From the NCBI GenBank assembly GCA_036268995.1, contig DATATB010000125.1, positions 1-57,062 of the forward strand: a stretch of 57,062 nt of DNA. The letters run 5' to 3'. The notes beneath the pieces are model-generated. The model saw only the letters and a program-made list of their open reading frames with translations, was not told the origin of the DNA and ran no database searches. Positions within the stretch are counted from its first letter, which is position 1. The number at the start of each line of letters is the position of its first letter. Position numbers and translations under genes: made by a program. This stretch comes from DATATB01 sp036268995. Its GTDB lineage: Bacteria; Planctomycetota; Planctomycetia; Pirellulales; PNKZ01. Positions 34,486-43,879 of this stretch are shown in pieces.

Positions 34486-35694
34486 ATGAGTATTGTGAGT
34501 CGGCTCGTTCGCCTGGTGAAGCGATTGCAGCGCAAGGCGCTCTTCACCGATGACGCCGAGATTCATCAGCGCGTTCTCTGGCGACAGCGTCCGGCTGACG
34601 CGCGTTACGAAGAACAGGCTTTTTCGGTCGCACCGGACTTGCAGTCGCTTCGCTCGGTGCTCGTCTTCAAGCCCGACGAGATCGGCGACGTGGCAATGGC
34701 GTTGCCGGCCATTGTCGAGTTGAAGCGCGCGCTGCCCGAGGCCCGCCTGTCTCTGTTATGCAAGCGCGCGACGGCTCCGTTGTTTGCCGCAACGAAGCTG
34801 TTTGACGAGATCGCGGTTACCCAGGATGCGCTCTCGGGCATTCCGCATCTGCACTGGCTGCCGGTAAAGAAGCCGCTGGCAAGTTTGTCGACGCAGCAAT
34901 TTGACCTGACCGTCTTTTTGCGGACGCATCCGCGCTACTTTGCCGCCTTCAAGCGTGTTCCGAGCCGCGCGCAGTTGCACCCATCGCACCCGCAGATGAC
35001 GTCACAATCGGTTCTGCGGTCTGAGATCGACGGCTCGTTTAACGACACATGGTCGTCGGTTCGTCCGCACCAAACGCTGCAACTGTTGCAAATCGTCGGC
35101 AAGTTGACCGGTAAGCGTTACGCAATGGCCGACGTTGAGTTTCCGGCCTTTCATTGGTCGGAGGACGATCAAGTGGCGGCGTCAAAAGTGTTTCGCGGCG
35201 AACCGCCTTCGCGGTTTGGCGTGATCCATCCCTTCGTGCGAGAAGAGACGCGCCGCTGGCCGATGGAGTATTGGCGAGATCTGAGCATCGGCCTGGAGCG
35301 GGCCTTTCCCATGCCGTGGGTGATCATCGGCGGTCCCGGCGATCCGAGACTCGACTTGCCGTTGTCCGTGCTTCAATCGCAGGGGGCCTTGCGGCTCACT
35401 GAGACGGGCTATCTGCTGTCGCGTGCGGCGGCGTTTGTCGGAATCTCCAGCGGGCCTGCTCATTGGGCAGGCGCGTTGGGCACGCCGACGGTCACGCTCT
35501 TTGGGGGAAAGGACGTCAGTTCAGAATTCGCGCCATTGGGCAAATCGCTGGTGCTTCGCACCGAGGTGCCTTGTTCGCCCTGCGACAGTGCATTTTGTCA
35601 GTTTCGACATTTGGCCTGTCTTCGCGAATTGACGCCTCAGCGCGTGCTGCCGGCCACCGTCAATTTCTTGCATTCACATAACGTTGGAGGTTAG
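34486..35694 (+). CDS. GT9 family (heptosyltransferase-like) glycosyltransferase
   Basis: 402 aa. The GT9 plan is visible: SVLVFKPDEIGDVAMALPAI at about 60 (acceptor-side start), VIHPFVREETRRWP at about 245 and VIIGGPGDP at about 275. GISSGPAHWAGALGTPTVTLFG at about 322 is the signature donor-binding block of heptosyltransferases. PCSPCDSAFC adds a Cys cluster common in planctomycete relatives. It would add ADP-heptose or a related sugar to a glycolipid. The presence of an HldE-like relic directly upstream supports a heptose link, though the donor now must come from elsewhere. The methyltransferase gene follows after nine bases. Confidence 0.85.
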   Translation: MSIVSRLVRLVKRLQRKALFTDDAEIHQRVLWRQRPADARYEEQAFSVAPDLQSLRSVLVFKPDEIGDVAMALPAIVELKRALPEARLSLLCKRATAPLFAATKLFDEIAVTQDALSGIPHLHWLPVKKPLASLSTQQFDLTVFLRTHPRYFAAFKRVPSRAQLHPSHPQMTSQSVLRSEIDGSFNDTWSSVRPHQTLQLLQIVGKLTGKRYAMADVEFPAFHWSEDDQVAASKVFRGEPPSRFGVIHPFVREETRRWPMEYWRDLSIGLERAFPMPWVIIGGPGDPRLDLPLSVLQSQGALRLTETGYLLSRAAAFVGISSGPAHWAGALGTPTVTLFGGKDVSSEFAPLGKSLVLRTEVPCSPCDSAFCQFRHLACLRELTPQRVLPATVNFLHSHNVGG

Positions 35695-35703
35695 AAGGGA
35701 ACG

Positions 35704-36420
35704 ATGGCTAAGGCTGGCTTCATGACGCTCTGGCGTGCGCCGCACAAGTTCCGTTATGCATTGAAGTATCGGGGAAGCGATTCGCCGCTGAAGATTCTGG
35801 ACATTGGCTGCGGCAATCATGGACCGACGATCGCCAAACATTATTTTCCGAATGCCGAGTATCACGGCGTCGACATCATTCAGGACTACAACCAGAACGC
35901 TGATGACCATGCGAAGATGGATCAGTTCTTTTTGGTGCAGCCCGACGGATCGGGGTACGAGCAGATTCCCGACAATGCGTACGATTTGATCGTCGCCAGC
36001 CACGTGATCGAGCACATGTCCGACCCGTACTCGGTGCTGCGAACGCTAAGTTCGAAGGCAAAGCCCGGCGGGATTTTCTACATTTCGTTCCCGTCAGAGC
36101 GCTCGCTGCACCTGCCCAGCAGCGTTGACCGCGAGCGGACGGGCACGATTCCCACCGCCGCGACAGGAACGCTGAATTTCTGTGACGATGACACGCATAC
36201 CTTTTTGCCCAGTGTGCGCGAAGTTGCCAACGTGCTTTTGCCTGTTGGGTTTCGCATCGTATATGGCGGTCCGCCGCAAGACATGGTGCGATTTCTCTCA
36301 GGCATGTTCGTTCGCGCCCCGGTCGAATGGCTGCGATATAAGGTGCTCGGCTACCGGCGCGGCAAAGGCCTGTGGGCTTATTACGGTTTCGAGTCGTGCG
36401 TCTGCGCCGTGAAGCGCTGA
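35704..36420 (+). CDS. Class I SAM-dependent methyltransferase
   Basis: 238 aa. Motif I LKILDIGCGNHGPT at about 30, the acidic strand YHGVDI at about 58, and motif IV-like YDLIVASHVIEHM at about 98 show a UbiE/BioC-type fold. AAGGGA lies 4-9 bases upstream of the ATG. It directly follows the GT9 gene and is probably co-transcribed. Its likely role is to O-methylate a sugar of the surface glycan or to cap a growing chain. The substrate cannot be inferred. Confidence 0.85.
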   Translation: MAKAGFMTLWRAPHKFRYALKYRGSDSPLKILDIGCGNHGPTIAKHYFPNAEYHGVDIIQDYNQNADDHAKMDQFFLVQPDGSGYEQIPDNAYDLIVASHVIEHMSDPYSVLRTLSSKAKPGGIFYISFPSERSLHLPSSVDRERTGTIPTAATGTLNFCDDDTHTFLPSVREVANVLLPVGFRIVYGGPPQDMVRFLSGMFVRAPVEWLRYKVLGYRRGKGLWAYYGFESCVCAVKR

Positions 36421-36451
36421 AAGCGCGCTGGGCGCGAAACTGCGAAAATGC

Positions 36452-37183
36452 TTACGTCGCTTGCGATGCCTCGGTTTCGGTCAACCGCGACTTGAGAACG
36501 CGCGCTGGCACGCCGCCTGCCACAGAGTTTTTTGGAACATTGCCGCGCACGACGGCTCCAGCCGCGATGACGCAACCGCTTTCGACGTGCGCTCCGTCGA
36601 GAAAGACCACGTTGGCGCCTATCCAGCAGTCGTCTTCGATCACGATCCCCTGGCTGGTTACGCCCTGTGCGCGAATCGGAACGTCGGCGCGATCGAACCG
36701 ATGGTTCTCGGCATGAAAGCTGATGCGGACGCCCATGATGACATTTTCACCAATGCGGACCGGGCCCCCCGCCCCGACGTACGAGAACGCGCCGATCGAA
36801 CTGCCTTTGCCAAACCAGCAGCCGGTGCCGAGCTTCGTGAGCACGCTGGTGGCTTCAATGATTGTATAGGGGCCGATCGATACGCCGTCGGCCAGGTTGA
36901 TTCCTTCGCGCGACAAGCCGTCGATCGTCACACGCTTGCCGAGCGTCACGCCGCGACCAAAACGAATGTACGACCGGTTGCGCAGTTCGACCCCTGGCCC
37001 GATGAATACCAGTCGGCGAGGATCGACCGACAGGACCACGCCGCGCAATAGACAGCGGGCGAGCGCCATGACGCGACGCAGAACAATGCCCAACAGCACG
37101 CGGTCGGTAATCGCCGGTTCGATTCGATAATTCGGCCCACGAAACCTCTGGGCATATCGTTCGACCGCATAACGCAGGAACAT
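36452..37183 (-). CDS. Hexapeptide-repeat (LbH) O-acetyltransferase
   Basis: 243 aa. From about residue 75, six-residue hexapeptide repeats (I-G-x-G-V/T-x style) build a left-handed beta helix: FIGPGVELRNRSYIRFGRGV, then VSIGPYTIIEA and VRIGENVIMG. The catalytic His lies in SFHAENHRF, and WIGANVVFLDGAHVESGCVI closes the coil. The C-terminus NSVAGGVPARVLK is the usual end of WbbJ/NodL-type acetyltransferases. The start at 37183 shares one base with the flippase stop (TAATG), so the two genes are coupled. It probably acetylates a sugar in the repeat unit. Confidence 0.88.
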   Translation of the reverse strand: MFLRYAVERYAQRFRGPNYRIEPAITDRVLLGIVLRRVMALARCLLRGVVLSVDPRRLVFIGPGVELRNRSYIRFGRGVTLGKRVTIDGLSREGINLADGVSIGPYTIIEATSVLTKLGTGCWFGKGSSIGAFSYVGAGGPVRIGENVIMGVRISFHAENHRFDRADVPIRAQGVTSQGIVIEDDCWIGANVVFLDGAHVESGCVIAAGAVVRGNVPKNSVAGGVPARVLKSRLTETEASQAT

Positions 37184-38556
37184 TACGACCCCTCGACGGC
37201 CGGATTCTTGGAAGAGAAAGAGAAGGCGGTGCGCAGCCGCTCGACGGTCGGCGGAATGAAGACATGCGTCCAAATGCCCAGCCGCCAGCGCACCCAAAAT
37301 AATGTCGCCAGGTTTTGGAATGCCATCGTTCCCGCAGCCGCGGCAGCCACGGCCGTGATACCGTAAGGGACGGCCAGCAGCGCACTACCCAGCAGCAACA
37401 TCAACGAAGCCACGGCAATGGTCATCGACGCTTTGGAGTGCCCGCACATCATCAATGTAATCCCTGTCGACCCGCAGGCGGCATAGAACAGGTAACCACT
37501 GCTGAGAATCATCAAGACCGGCGCGGCGGCGCGATAGCCGGAGCCAAAGTAATGCCCCAAAATGGGCTCGGCAAAAAACGTCATCAGCAGCATCGCGATC
37601 AAAGTCGGCGCGCCGGCCACCGTGGCGGTGCCTCGCAACAGCCGCTCGAGTGCTGGCATACGATGACGGGCATGCAACTCGGCAATCATCGGTGCGATCA
37701 CCGAATTGACGAGCACCAGCGCCGTGGAGCCAAGGGCGACCAACCGCCAGGCAGCGCCGTACAACCCAATTTGCGATTTGTCGTCGTCGAAGTACCAGCC
37801 GACAATCCACAAATCGAGTTGCATGGTCGCCATCGGCACGACATTGGCCAACATCAGCGGCAGTGATTCGGCTAAAAGTCCGCGCCGAAACGGCGTCAGC
37901 GGCGGTTCGGCAGCAGGTCGCGGCAAAGCGCGCAGTTTTTGCCGCAAGCAAACCAGGCCGGCGGCCACACTTATCGTCCAGCCCACGAGTATCAGGCTGA
38001 GGACTAAATGCAACGACGCCTGCCGCGACACCACAAAAACGATCCCGACCGACGCCGCGGCTAAAGCATTCGACGCCAAGCCTCCAAACAGCACGGCAAA
38101 GCGAATGTCATGAAATGCGCGAAAGGTGTCGGCCAATACCAGCCCCAGCGCCTGCAATAGAATCCAAGTGCTGATCAGCGCGCACGTCTGGGTCTCGCGA
38201 AAATCGTTAAATACGTCAAATGGCAAAAATGACGCGGCGAGATAAAAAGCGAGCGCGACGCACGAACCGAACACGCCGGCCATGAGCAATGCGTAGCGTA
38301 TGACGGCCTCGGCGGCCGATGGGCGATCCTTGGCGAAGTGAGTCGCAGCGTGCCGCACGACTGACAAGCTCAAGCCCGCGGCAGCGGTGTTCGCCAAAAG
38401 TGACGTCACGATCGCCGCCAGAAGATAAAGGCCGAAGCCCTCTTCCGGGTGCGGGAAAATTCGCGAGAAAACCGGCAGCATCAACGCGTTGACGCCGACC
38501 GAGGCTATTCGCCCGGCCAAGGCCCAAGCGCCTCCCCTAATTATGTTGCTCTGCAT
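37183..38556 (-). CDS. Wzx-type lipid-linked oligosaccharide flippase
   Basis: 457 aa with about 12-14 hydrophobic helices and short loops, the MATE/MOP-family plan. The N-terminus GGAWALAGRIASVGVNALMLPVF matches polysaccharide-biosynthesis flippases. It moves the undecaprenyl-linked repeat unit across the inner membrane to the Wzy polymerase, which is encoded divergently at 38.8 kb. It heads a two-gene minus-strand unit with the acetyltransferase. Confidence 0.88.
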   Translation of the reverse strand: MQSNIIRGGAWALAGRIASVGVNALMLPVFSRIFPHPEEGFGLYLLAAIVTSLLANTAAAGLSLSVVRHAATHFAKDRPSAAEAVIRYALLMAGVFGSCVALAFYLAASFLPFDVFNDFRETQTCALISTWILLQALGLVLADTFRAFHDIRFAVLFGGLASNALAAASVGIVFVVSRQASLHLVLSLILVGWTISVAAGLVCLRQKLRALPRPAAEPPLTPFRRGLLAESLPLMLANVVPMATMQLDLWIVGWYFDDDKSQIGLYGAAWRLVALGSTALVLVNSVIAPMIAELHARHRMPALERLLRGTATVAGAPTLIAMLLMTFFAEPILGHYFGSGYRAAAPVLMILSSGYLFYAACGSTGITLMMCGHSKASMTIAVASLMLLLGSALLAVPYGITAVAAAAAGTMAFQNLATLFWVRWRLGIWTHVFIPPTVERLRTAFSFSSKNPAVEGS

Positions 38557-38583
38557 GTACGGCTCTTGTTCGTTGTCGTGGCG

Positions 38584-38612
38584 TTGACAATTTCTGAGTA
38601 CCCCCCGATACG
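38584..38612 (+). promoter_or_regulatory. Candidate promoter upstream of the first Wzy-like gene
   Basis: TTGACA at 38584-38589 is followed after 17 bases by GATACG at 38607-38612, in the AT-richer divergent gap between the flippase and Wzy-like genes. The -35 matches the sigma-70 consensus exactly; the -10 is weak. It would give a leader of about 165 bases for the gene at 38784. Confidence 0.35.
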
Positions 38613-38783
38613 GTCGCAGGCGTCAAATTTTTCGATTGCCCTGTTAATGAGGCCGACAAATATGCTTGCCTGTAGCAGTTCTCGAGTCGCTGATTACAAT
38701 AGGTATCTCAGCTGCCGGATCCCCAGGACTGCCGGCCGAGGATGACGAAATAATCGACATGTGTGCACTGGACACCTCTTGAC

Positions 38784-40052
38784 ATGCAAAGCAGAGCATT
38801 TCTGCCTCCCGCCGCGCCGCAATCGATCTTTATTCCAGCTTTGCTGGCGATTGTCGTGAGTGCAATTCAAATAATCAGCGGCAAGCCATGCGTGGCATTC
38901 GTGAGCGTCCTCTGCGTTTGTTTTCTCTTTGCCGATCATTTTCGCGTCTCGTTTAACCTGCTGCGATTGATCATCATGCCCGTGGCACTGCTTATTTGGG
39001 GGATTGTACTGGGCGTCTTTGAGGAAAATGACTGGACCGCCTATCTTCGAGATGGTTATCAGGTCGGCAAGCTCACGGTACTGCTGGCGGTTGGATATTA
39101 TCTGGGCTCGCGGATGTCCGCCGAGTTGCTGTGGCGTACGCTGGTTCGGGTCACCGTCTGTTGCGCGATCTTCTACCTGCTCTTCGTATATTTGACGGTT
39201 GGGCCGGGTATGAGCGTGGTCGATTTGCGCCTCACGAGCGATTTGCACCGTGGCATCCTGATCATTGGACCTGTACTGGGACCGCTTGTCGCCCACTTGG
39301 TAAGATCTCGTAATGCTCTGAACACGGTCGGTTGGGCCATATTCAACTTTATCATTCTGTTGGTCGCCTTATTGGTGTCGCAATCGCGAAGCACGTTAGT
39401 GGCGAGCGCTATTTGTTCGCTGGTTTTTTTGTGGTATTTGGCTAACGTTCCCAAGACCCTGCTGGTGGTTGCGGCGATATCTCTAGCAACATTGGTTGTT
39501 CTCGTGACGGAGCTAAGAGTTCTCGACTCCGATACGGGCACCGTCGTCGACCGATTCAAAGGCTCTTTATCCGAGGTCACTACCGGCGATTTCCTTAACG
39601 AGCGCGACGTCAATCAGAACTGGCGAGCGTATGAAGCGCATCTGGCCATTATGGAGTGGGAGAACGCCAGCCTATTCAACAAGATCTGCGGTTTCGGCTT
39701 TGGTAAGGAGATCGATCTGGGGATCAGAATCAAATTGCTAGAGGACGAAGACGCGTACGAGTCGATCGGCTATTTGCACAACGGCTACATGTATATTTTG
39801 CTGAAATTTGGCGTCGCAGGTATCATCGCCTATGGCCTTTTTCTGGCTTGGATGTGCAAACTCGGCTGGGAAGCAATCTCCGTCCCCGCACGGCGGCTGG
39901 CGGGAACGAGTTTATTGGCTTGTAGTCTGATGGTGGTCTTTACGACTTTAGTCGTGGGCGGTCTATTTCACTCTGGCCGGCTGATGGGGGATCCAATTCT
40001 CATCGGCGCGTTCTATGCCTTGACAACCAACGGTGCAAGGAACCAAGCCTAA
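38784..40052 (+). CDS. Wzy-like O-antigen polymerase (first of two)
   Basis: About 422 aa with about 10-11 membrane helices. A large periplasmic loop (about 255-340) contains NQNWRAYEAHLAIMEWENAS and GYLHNGYMYILLKFGVAG. This is typical of O-antigen ligase/polymerase proteins, where the 'HNGY...L...G' stretch ends the loop. The gene and its flanks are visibly richer in A and T than the rest of the window, which suggests acquisition from another source. It stands alone on the plus strand between two minus-strand units. GTG 38763 is an alternative start. It probably polymerises the repeat units flipped by the neighbouring Wzx. Confidence 0.8.
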   Translation: MQSRAFLPPAAPQSIFIPALLAIVVSAIQIISGKPCVAFVSVLCVCFLFADHFRVSFNLLRLIIMPVALLIWGIVLGVFEENDWTAYLRDGYQVGKLTVLLAVGYYLGSRMSAELLWRTLVRVTVCCAIFYLLFVYLTVGPGMSVVDLRLTSDLHRGILIIGPVLGPLVAHLVRSRNALNTVGWAIFNFIILLVALLVSQSRSTLVASAICSLVFLWYLANVPKTLLVVAAISLATLVVLVTELRVLDSDTGTVVDRFKGSLSEVTTGDFLNERDVNQNWRAYEAHLAIMEWENASLFNKICGFGFGKEIDLGIRIKLLEDEDAYESIGYLHNGYMYILLKFGVAGIIAYGLFLAWMCKLGWEAISVPARRLAGTSLLACSLMVVFTTLVVGGLFHSGRLMGDPILIGAFYALTTNGARNQA

Positions 40053-40212
40053 CGGATAGGTAATCGAAGCGATGATGATCGTCAAAACAAAACATCCCGT
40101 CATATAGCGTTGCGAATTGGTTATGTTCGTGAGCGGCTTCGTTACAAATGGATGGAGCAGAGAGCTCGAATTGGTGATCGTACCGAGCCGGGCTAAAGGC
40201 GTGCGGCCCGAT

Positions 40213-41274
40213 TTATCGAGGCAGCTTAGTGGAGTGATGAGAATCAGTGCTAGATTGCAGCATCAAGGCCTTTTCGCCCAGTAAGTCGAGCAGCCAATTA
40301 TCAATTCGCTGCCCGTCGATTTCGATCTTGCCGGGTCGGCTGCGTACAAAATCGGCGTCGAGGCGCGGTTTATGGCGATCGATAACGTCGACCATATTAG
40401 GGGAATAAAAAGGCTCTAGTCGAATCTGGGCATTGGTCGTAATGAGCTTGCGCCCGGCGCCGAGTGTTTCCAGCGTGCGAATCGTAAGCCCGGTCTGCTC
40501 CGGCTTATTAATGTCCACGACGGCCCGCGATTGCCCGACCAATTCTTCCAAGCGCGCCGTTGACATGATTCGTAGGCTCAAGAATGGAACTCGCCTGGGT
40601 ATGATGCGCTGAATCCAGGCCTGCTTCAGGTAGCTGCTCCACTTCATGTAGATATAAAAGAAAATCGATAGCCCCGCCTCTTGCGCCTGCTCGGCCAGCT
40701 TCAAGGCGATCTGCCAACGGTCGCTGTGCAGCGTGCCGACAAACGACAGGTCCCAGCGTGGCGTGCCGGCCGCGTGTCGCCACTTCGCATAGTTGTGACT
40801 ATAAAACAGTGGCATGTAGCGCAGGCCCAACGCCTGGCAATCGGCGCGATCGAACGACGTTACCTGATCGAAGCAATCGATCATCGACCGGTAATCGAAA
40901 CAGGCCAGCGGATCCCATTGGTACGAGACCAGGCGCGCGCGGGGTTGCAGCCGGCGTAACTCCTGGCACGTCGCGCGATTGAGAAACTCGCCGCGAATGA
41001 CGACGACGTGGTCGTACTGCGATTTGGCGGCGCTGGCGAGCACCTTCCGCCGGAAGACGTCCTTGTGGGCCTCGAGCCGTTGAGGACCCAAGCGGCGAAC
41101 GACGGCCAAGCGCGTCCGCTCCAGCGGTTCGGCAAACATATCGACTTCGGCGCCCAAAGCACGCAGTTCATCGTGCAGCAGGCGGTGATAATCGAACGTC
41201 TCGGGGCAGACCAGCAACACGCGGGAGTCCGCCAGTGCCGGCTCGGCCCGATCGGGGCAGGACACCGTGGTCAT
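40213..41274 (-). CDS. CgeB-like glycosyltransferase
   Basis: 353 aa. The C-terminal half reads VDINKPEQTGLTIRTLETLG then GRKLITTN, the donor-site block of the CgeB/'glycosyltransferase family protein' group. The middle has VSYQWDPLACFDY and DLSFVGTLHSDRW, also diagnostic of that group. It probably transfers a sugar to the repeat unit. It is the last gene of a three-gene minus-strand unit and its ATG overlaps the epimerase stop by four bases. Confidence 0.75.
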   Translation of the reverse strand: MTTVSCPDRAEPALADSRVLLVCPETFDYHRLLHDELRALGAEVDMFAEPLERTRLAVVRRLGPQRLEAHKDVFRRKVLASAAKSQYDHVVVIRGEFLNRATCQELRRLQPRARLVSYQWDPLACFDYRSMIDCFDQVTSFDRADCQALGLRYMPLFYSHNYAKWRHAAGTPRWDLSFVGTLHSDRWQIALKLAEQAQEAGLSIFFYIYMKWSSYLKQAWIQRIIPRRVPFLSLRIMSTARLEELVGQSRAVVDINKPEQTGLTIRTLETLGAGRKLITTNAQIRLEPFYSPNMVDVIDRHKPRLDADFVRSRPGKIEIDGQRIDNWLLDLLGEKALMLQSSTDSHHSTKLPR

Positions 41275-42434
41275 TTATAAAGCCCCTTGGCGGCCATCTC
41301 CGCCAGCGATCGGTTCGAAACGTCTTCCGGCACGCTCTGGCCTTGCACCCAAGCGACAAACTCCGCGATCCCGCGTCGAAAATTCCACTGCGGTCGGAAG
41401 TCCAGCTTGCTTTGAATCTTCGTCATGTCGGCATAGTTGTGCCGGATGTCGCCTAAGCGATAGCGGCCGTTGACGGCGATCGTCGAGTCGCGCTCGTAGG
41501 CGTCGCGGAGCGTTTCGGCAACGGTGACGACGCTCGTCGGCTCGCCCGTGCCAACCCCGAAGATTTCGTGATCGGCGGCGGGGTTTTCCAGCGCGCGAAC
41601 CGTCGCCTCGACCACGTCTTTGACGAACACAAAATCGCGGCTCTCGGTGCCGTCTTCGAAGATCTGCACGTCGTTGCCGTTCAAGATGCGCGTCGAAAAA
41701 ATGGCCAGAATGCCGGTGTACGGGTTCGACAGCGACTGACCGGGACCGTAGACGTTCTGGTACCGCAAGGCAGTGACCGGGAAGCCGGCCGCCAGCCCGG
41801 TGGCCATCACGAGCTGTTCCTGCGACAGTTTCGTGATGCCGTACACCGACGACGGGTGCAGCTTGGCGGTCTCGTCGGTGGGGACGCACACGACGTTTTC
41901 GCCGCAAGTGGGGCATTTCACTTCAAAATCGCCGGCGGCCAGGTCTTCGTCACGACGACTTTCGGGATACACGATCCCGTGCTCGTCGCAGCGATAGCTC
42001 CCCTCGCCGTAAACCGCTCGTGACGAGGCGACGACGAGCTTGCGAACCTTCTTCTTCGCGGCCGAAAGGACGTCCAAAACGACGCTCGTGCCGCGGACGT
42101 TGACATCCACGTATCGTTCGATCTCGTACATCGATTGCCCGGTGCCGGTTTCGGCGGCCAGGTGCACGACCGCGTCCTGATCGGCGCATGCCTCTTCGAC
42201 GACTTGCCGGTCGCGGACGTCGCCTTGCAAAAACCGCGTGCAATCGCGAATCGCCTCAGCGGTTGAGGATCGACCGTCGGCCCCGTGGACTTGCTGCGAA
42301 AGGTTGTCGAGCACCGTGACGGTGATCCCACGATCGACCAGAGATTGCGCCAAATGCGAGCCGATGAAACCCGCCCCACCGGTGATGAGCACGCGGCCAA
42401 TACCGCTGTTGCTTTTCCCGTCCAATTGGTTCAT
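41271..42434 (-). CDS. NAD-dependent epimerase/dehydratase, dTDP-L-rhamnose 4-epimerase-like
   Basis: 387 aa extended SDR. ITGGAGFIGSHLAQSL at about 17 binds NAD. The catalytic Tyr-x3-Lys is YGITK at about 200. Between these lies an insert with CDEHG and CPTCGE, a Cys/His set typical of the dTDP-L-rhamnose 4-epimerase-like subgroup and possibly metal binding. RYQNVYGPGQSLSNPYTGI and EDGTESRDFVFVKDVV complete the family. Together with the rml genes at 44.7-48.4 kb it could convert dTDP-L-rhamnose to dTDP-6-deoxy-L-talose. The stop of the upstream acyltransferase overlaps its ATG by four bases. Confidence 0.82.
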   Translation of the reverse strand: MNQLDGKSNSGIGRVLITGGAGFIGSHLAQSLVDRGITVTVLDNLSQQVHGADGRSSTAEAIRDCTRFLQGDVRDRQVVEEACADQDAVVHLAAETGTGQSMYEIERYVDVNVRGTSVVLDVLSAAKKKVRKLVVASSRAVYGEGSYRCDEHGIVYPESRRDEDLAAGDFEVKCPTCGENVVCVPTDETAKLHPSSVYGITKLSQEQLVMATGLAAGFPVTALRYQNVYGPGQSLSNPYTGILAIFSTRILNGNDVQIFEDGTESRDFVFVKDVVEATVRALENPAADHEIFGVGTGEPTSVVTVAETLRDAYERDSTIAVNGRYRLGDIRHNYADMTKIQSKLDFRPQWNFRRGIAEFVAWVQGQSVPEDVSNRSLAEMAAKGLYK

Positions 42435-43639
42435 CGCTGTCGCTCGATGGAAGGTTGGCCGACAACCGGCGAGAGATCCATGACCATTGGCGTTGCGAGG
42501 CTCGTGGAAGGGCGAGCGGCGCGCGATTTCAACCGCAGGCAGGGGCGCTCGACAAGAAACCAGCTCGCGCCGGCCGCGGCGAACGTCGGCGCAAGAGTGG
42601 CCAAGAACAGCGTCACCGGTTGCATCGGGCCGGCAACCATCACGAGCAGTTGCTGGATCGGGAAGGCATACAAGTAAATGCCGTATGAGAAATCGCCATA
42701 CTTGGCGAAGTTCTGACAACCGATGCGCGGCTCGAAGGCGAACCAAAAGACGAGAAACGTTAGTGCGACCGGCGCGACGACCATCATCGCCGGCGGCACA
42801 AGCGCCGCGGCTACAAATGCCGCCAGCGCCGCCGCGGCCCAGCCTCGGCCGTGCGGCAAACGATCTTCATACAGACACGCCAGTACACCTGCGAAATACA
42901 ACACCATGCACCGCAACAGCAGGTGCAGCGAAGCAAACCGAGGCCCCTTTTCGGCCATGCCCCCTTCGAACGGGTCAATGATCGACAGCGCGACTTGGCA
43001 GGCAAGCACGGCGACCGTCAGCGCGACCATCCAACGTCGTCGCTTGAGCAACCCGATCGAGGCTATCACGGGCGTGAGGACGTAGCAGGCGAACTCGAAG
43101 CGGATGCTCCACAGCGATCCGTTCAGCGCGCCAGGCATCGGATTCGTCGGAAAAGCGTTGGTTTGGATCGGATCTCGCGGCGGCGCTGCGTCCAAATCCT
43201 GGGGCGCTTCCGATGAATCGGGTTTGACTAGAGGCGCTTGAAGTCCCACGCCGCGCAGCAGCACCGCCTTTAAGATGTGTCGCGGCCCGTCCTTGAGCGA
43301 GACGATTTTGTGAATGTCTGCTCCAGCCATCGGCGCCACGATTAACAAACAAACTGCGGCGTTGACCAGGTAGCCAGGGTAAATTCGCAGCACGCGCTTG
43401 CGGAAAAAGTCGACCAGGCCTCGGCATCGCAACCAGCTTTGGGTGATGAGGAAACCGCTGATGATGAAGAAGCAATTGACCGCGGCCGCACCGATCCAAA
43501 TCTGGCCGTGCGAAAACCAGTGCAGCGGCTCAAAGGCCTCGCTTTCGCCACGCGTCAGGGGATAGGAATGGCTAAAAATGACCGCCGTCGCCAGCGCGAA
43601 GCGAAGCGCGTCGAAATTGTTCGCGCGGTGATTTATCAC
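42431..43639 (-). CDS. Acyltransferase-3 family membrane O-acyltransferase (OafA-like)
   Basis: 402 aa with about 10 membrane helices. NNFDALRFALATAVIFSHSY at the start carries the catalytic His region. CFFIISGFLITQSW and FRKRVLRIYPGYLV (RxxR-like) follow, both hallmarks of OafA/YrhL acyltransferases. SLWSIRFEFACYV and YGIYLYAFPIQQL complete the pattern. It transfers acetyl or another acyl group to surface sugars. It begins with GTG at 43639 and is the first gene of the unit acyltransferase, epimerase, CgeB-like GT, joined by two ATGA overlaps. Confidence 0.88.
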   Translation of the reverse strand: MINHRANNFDALRFALATAVIFSHSYPLTRGESEAFEPLHWFSHGQIWIGAAAVNCFFIISGFLITQSWLRCRGLVDFFRKRVLRIYPGYLVNAAVCLLIVAPMAGADIHKIVSLKDGPRHILKAVLLRGVGLQAPLVKPDSSEAPQDLDAAPPRDPIQTNAFPTNPMPGALNGSLWSIRFEFACYVLTPVIASIGLLKRRRWMVALTVAVLACQVALSIIDPFEGGMAEKGPRFASLHLLLRCMVLYFAGVLACLYEDRLPHGRGWAAAALAAFVAAALVPPAMMVVAPVALTFLVFWFAFEPRIGCQNFAKYGDFSYGIYLYAFPIQQLLVMVAGPMQPVTLFLATLAPTFAAAGASWFLVERPCLRLKSRAARPSTSLATPMVMDLSPVVGQPSIERQR

Positions 43640-43879
43640 GAAGAAACTACCTGTTGGGGTGCCAGGGTTCCAGCAATGTGGCTGGCGGCTGTCGGGTTAT
43701 GGCACAAACGAACCACGCGTTCGGAATGCACCTAGCGCACCGGAATGAACCGAATTACTTGTGTCGCAACGACATAGGGCTATTCCCGCGATGGCTGGAT
43801 AGCTAGCGACCCCGCCCGCACCCTTCGACGGCAAGCATCCGAGCACAAGCCATAGTAAGCACGCCTGGGGCAAGTTTCA

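Noticed and set aside
40053..40212. Short plus-strand frame ending before 40200 that resembles a protein tail
   Set aside because: About 30 codons, no recognisable family and no start; it could be a relic but cannot be assigned.
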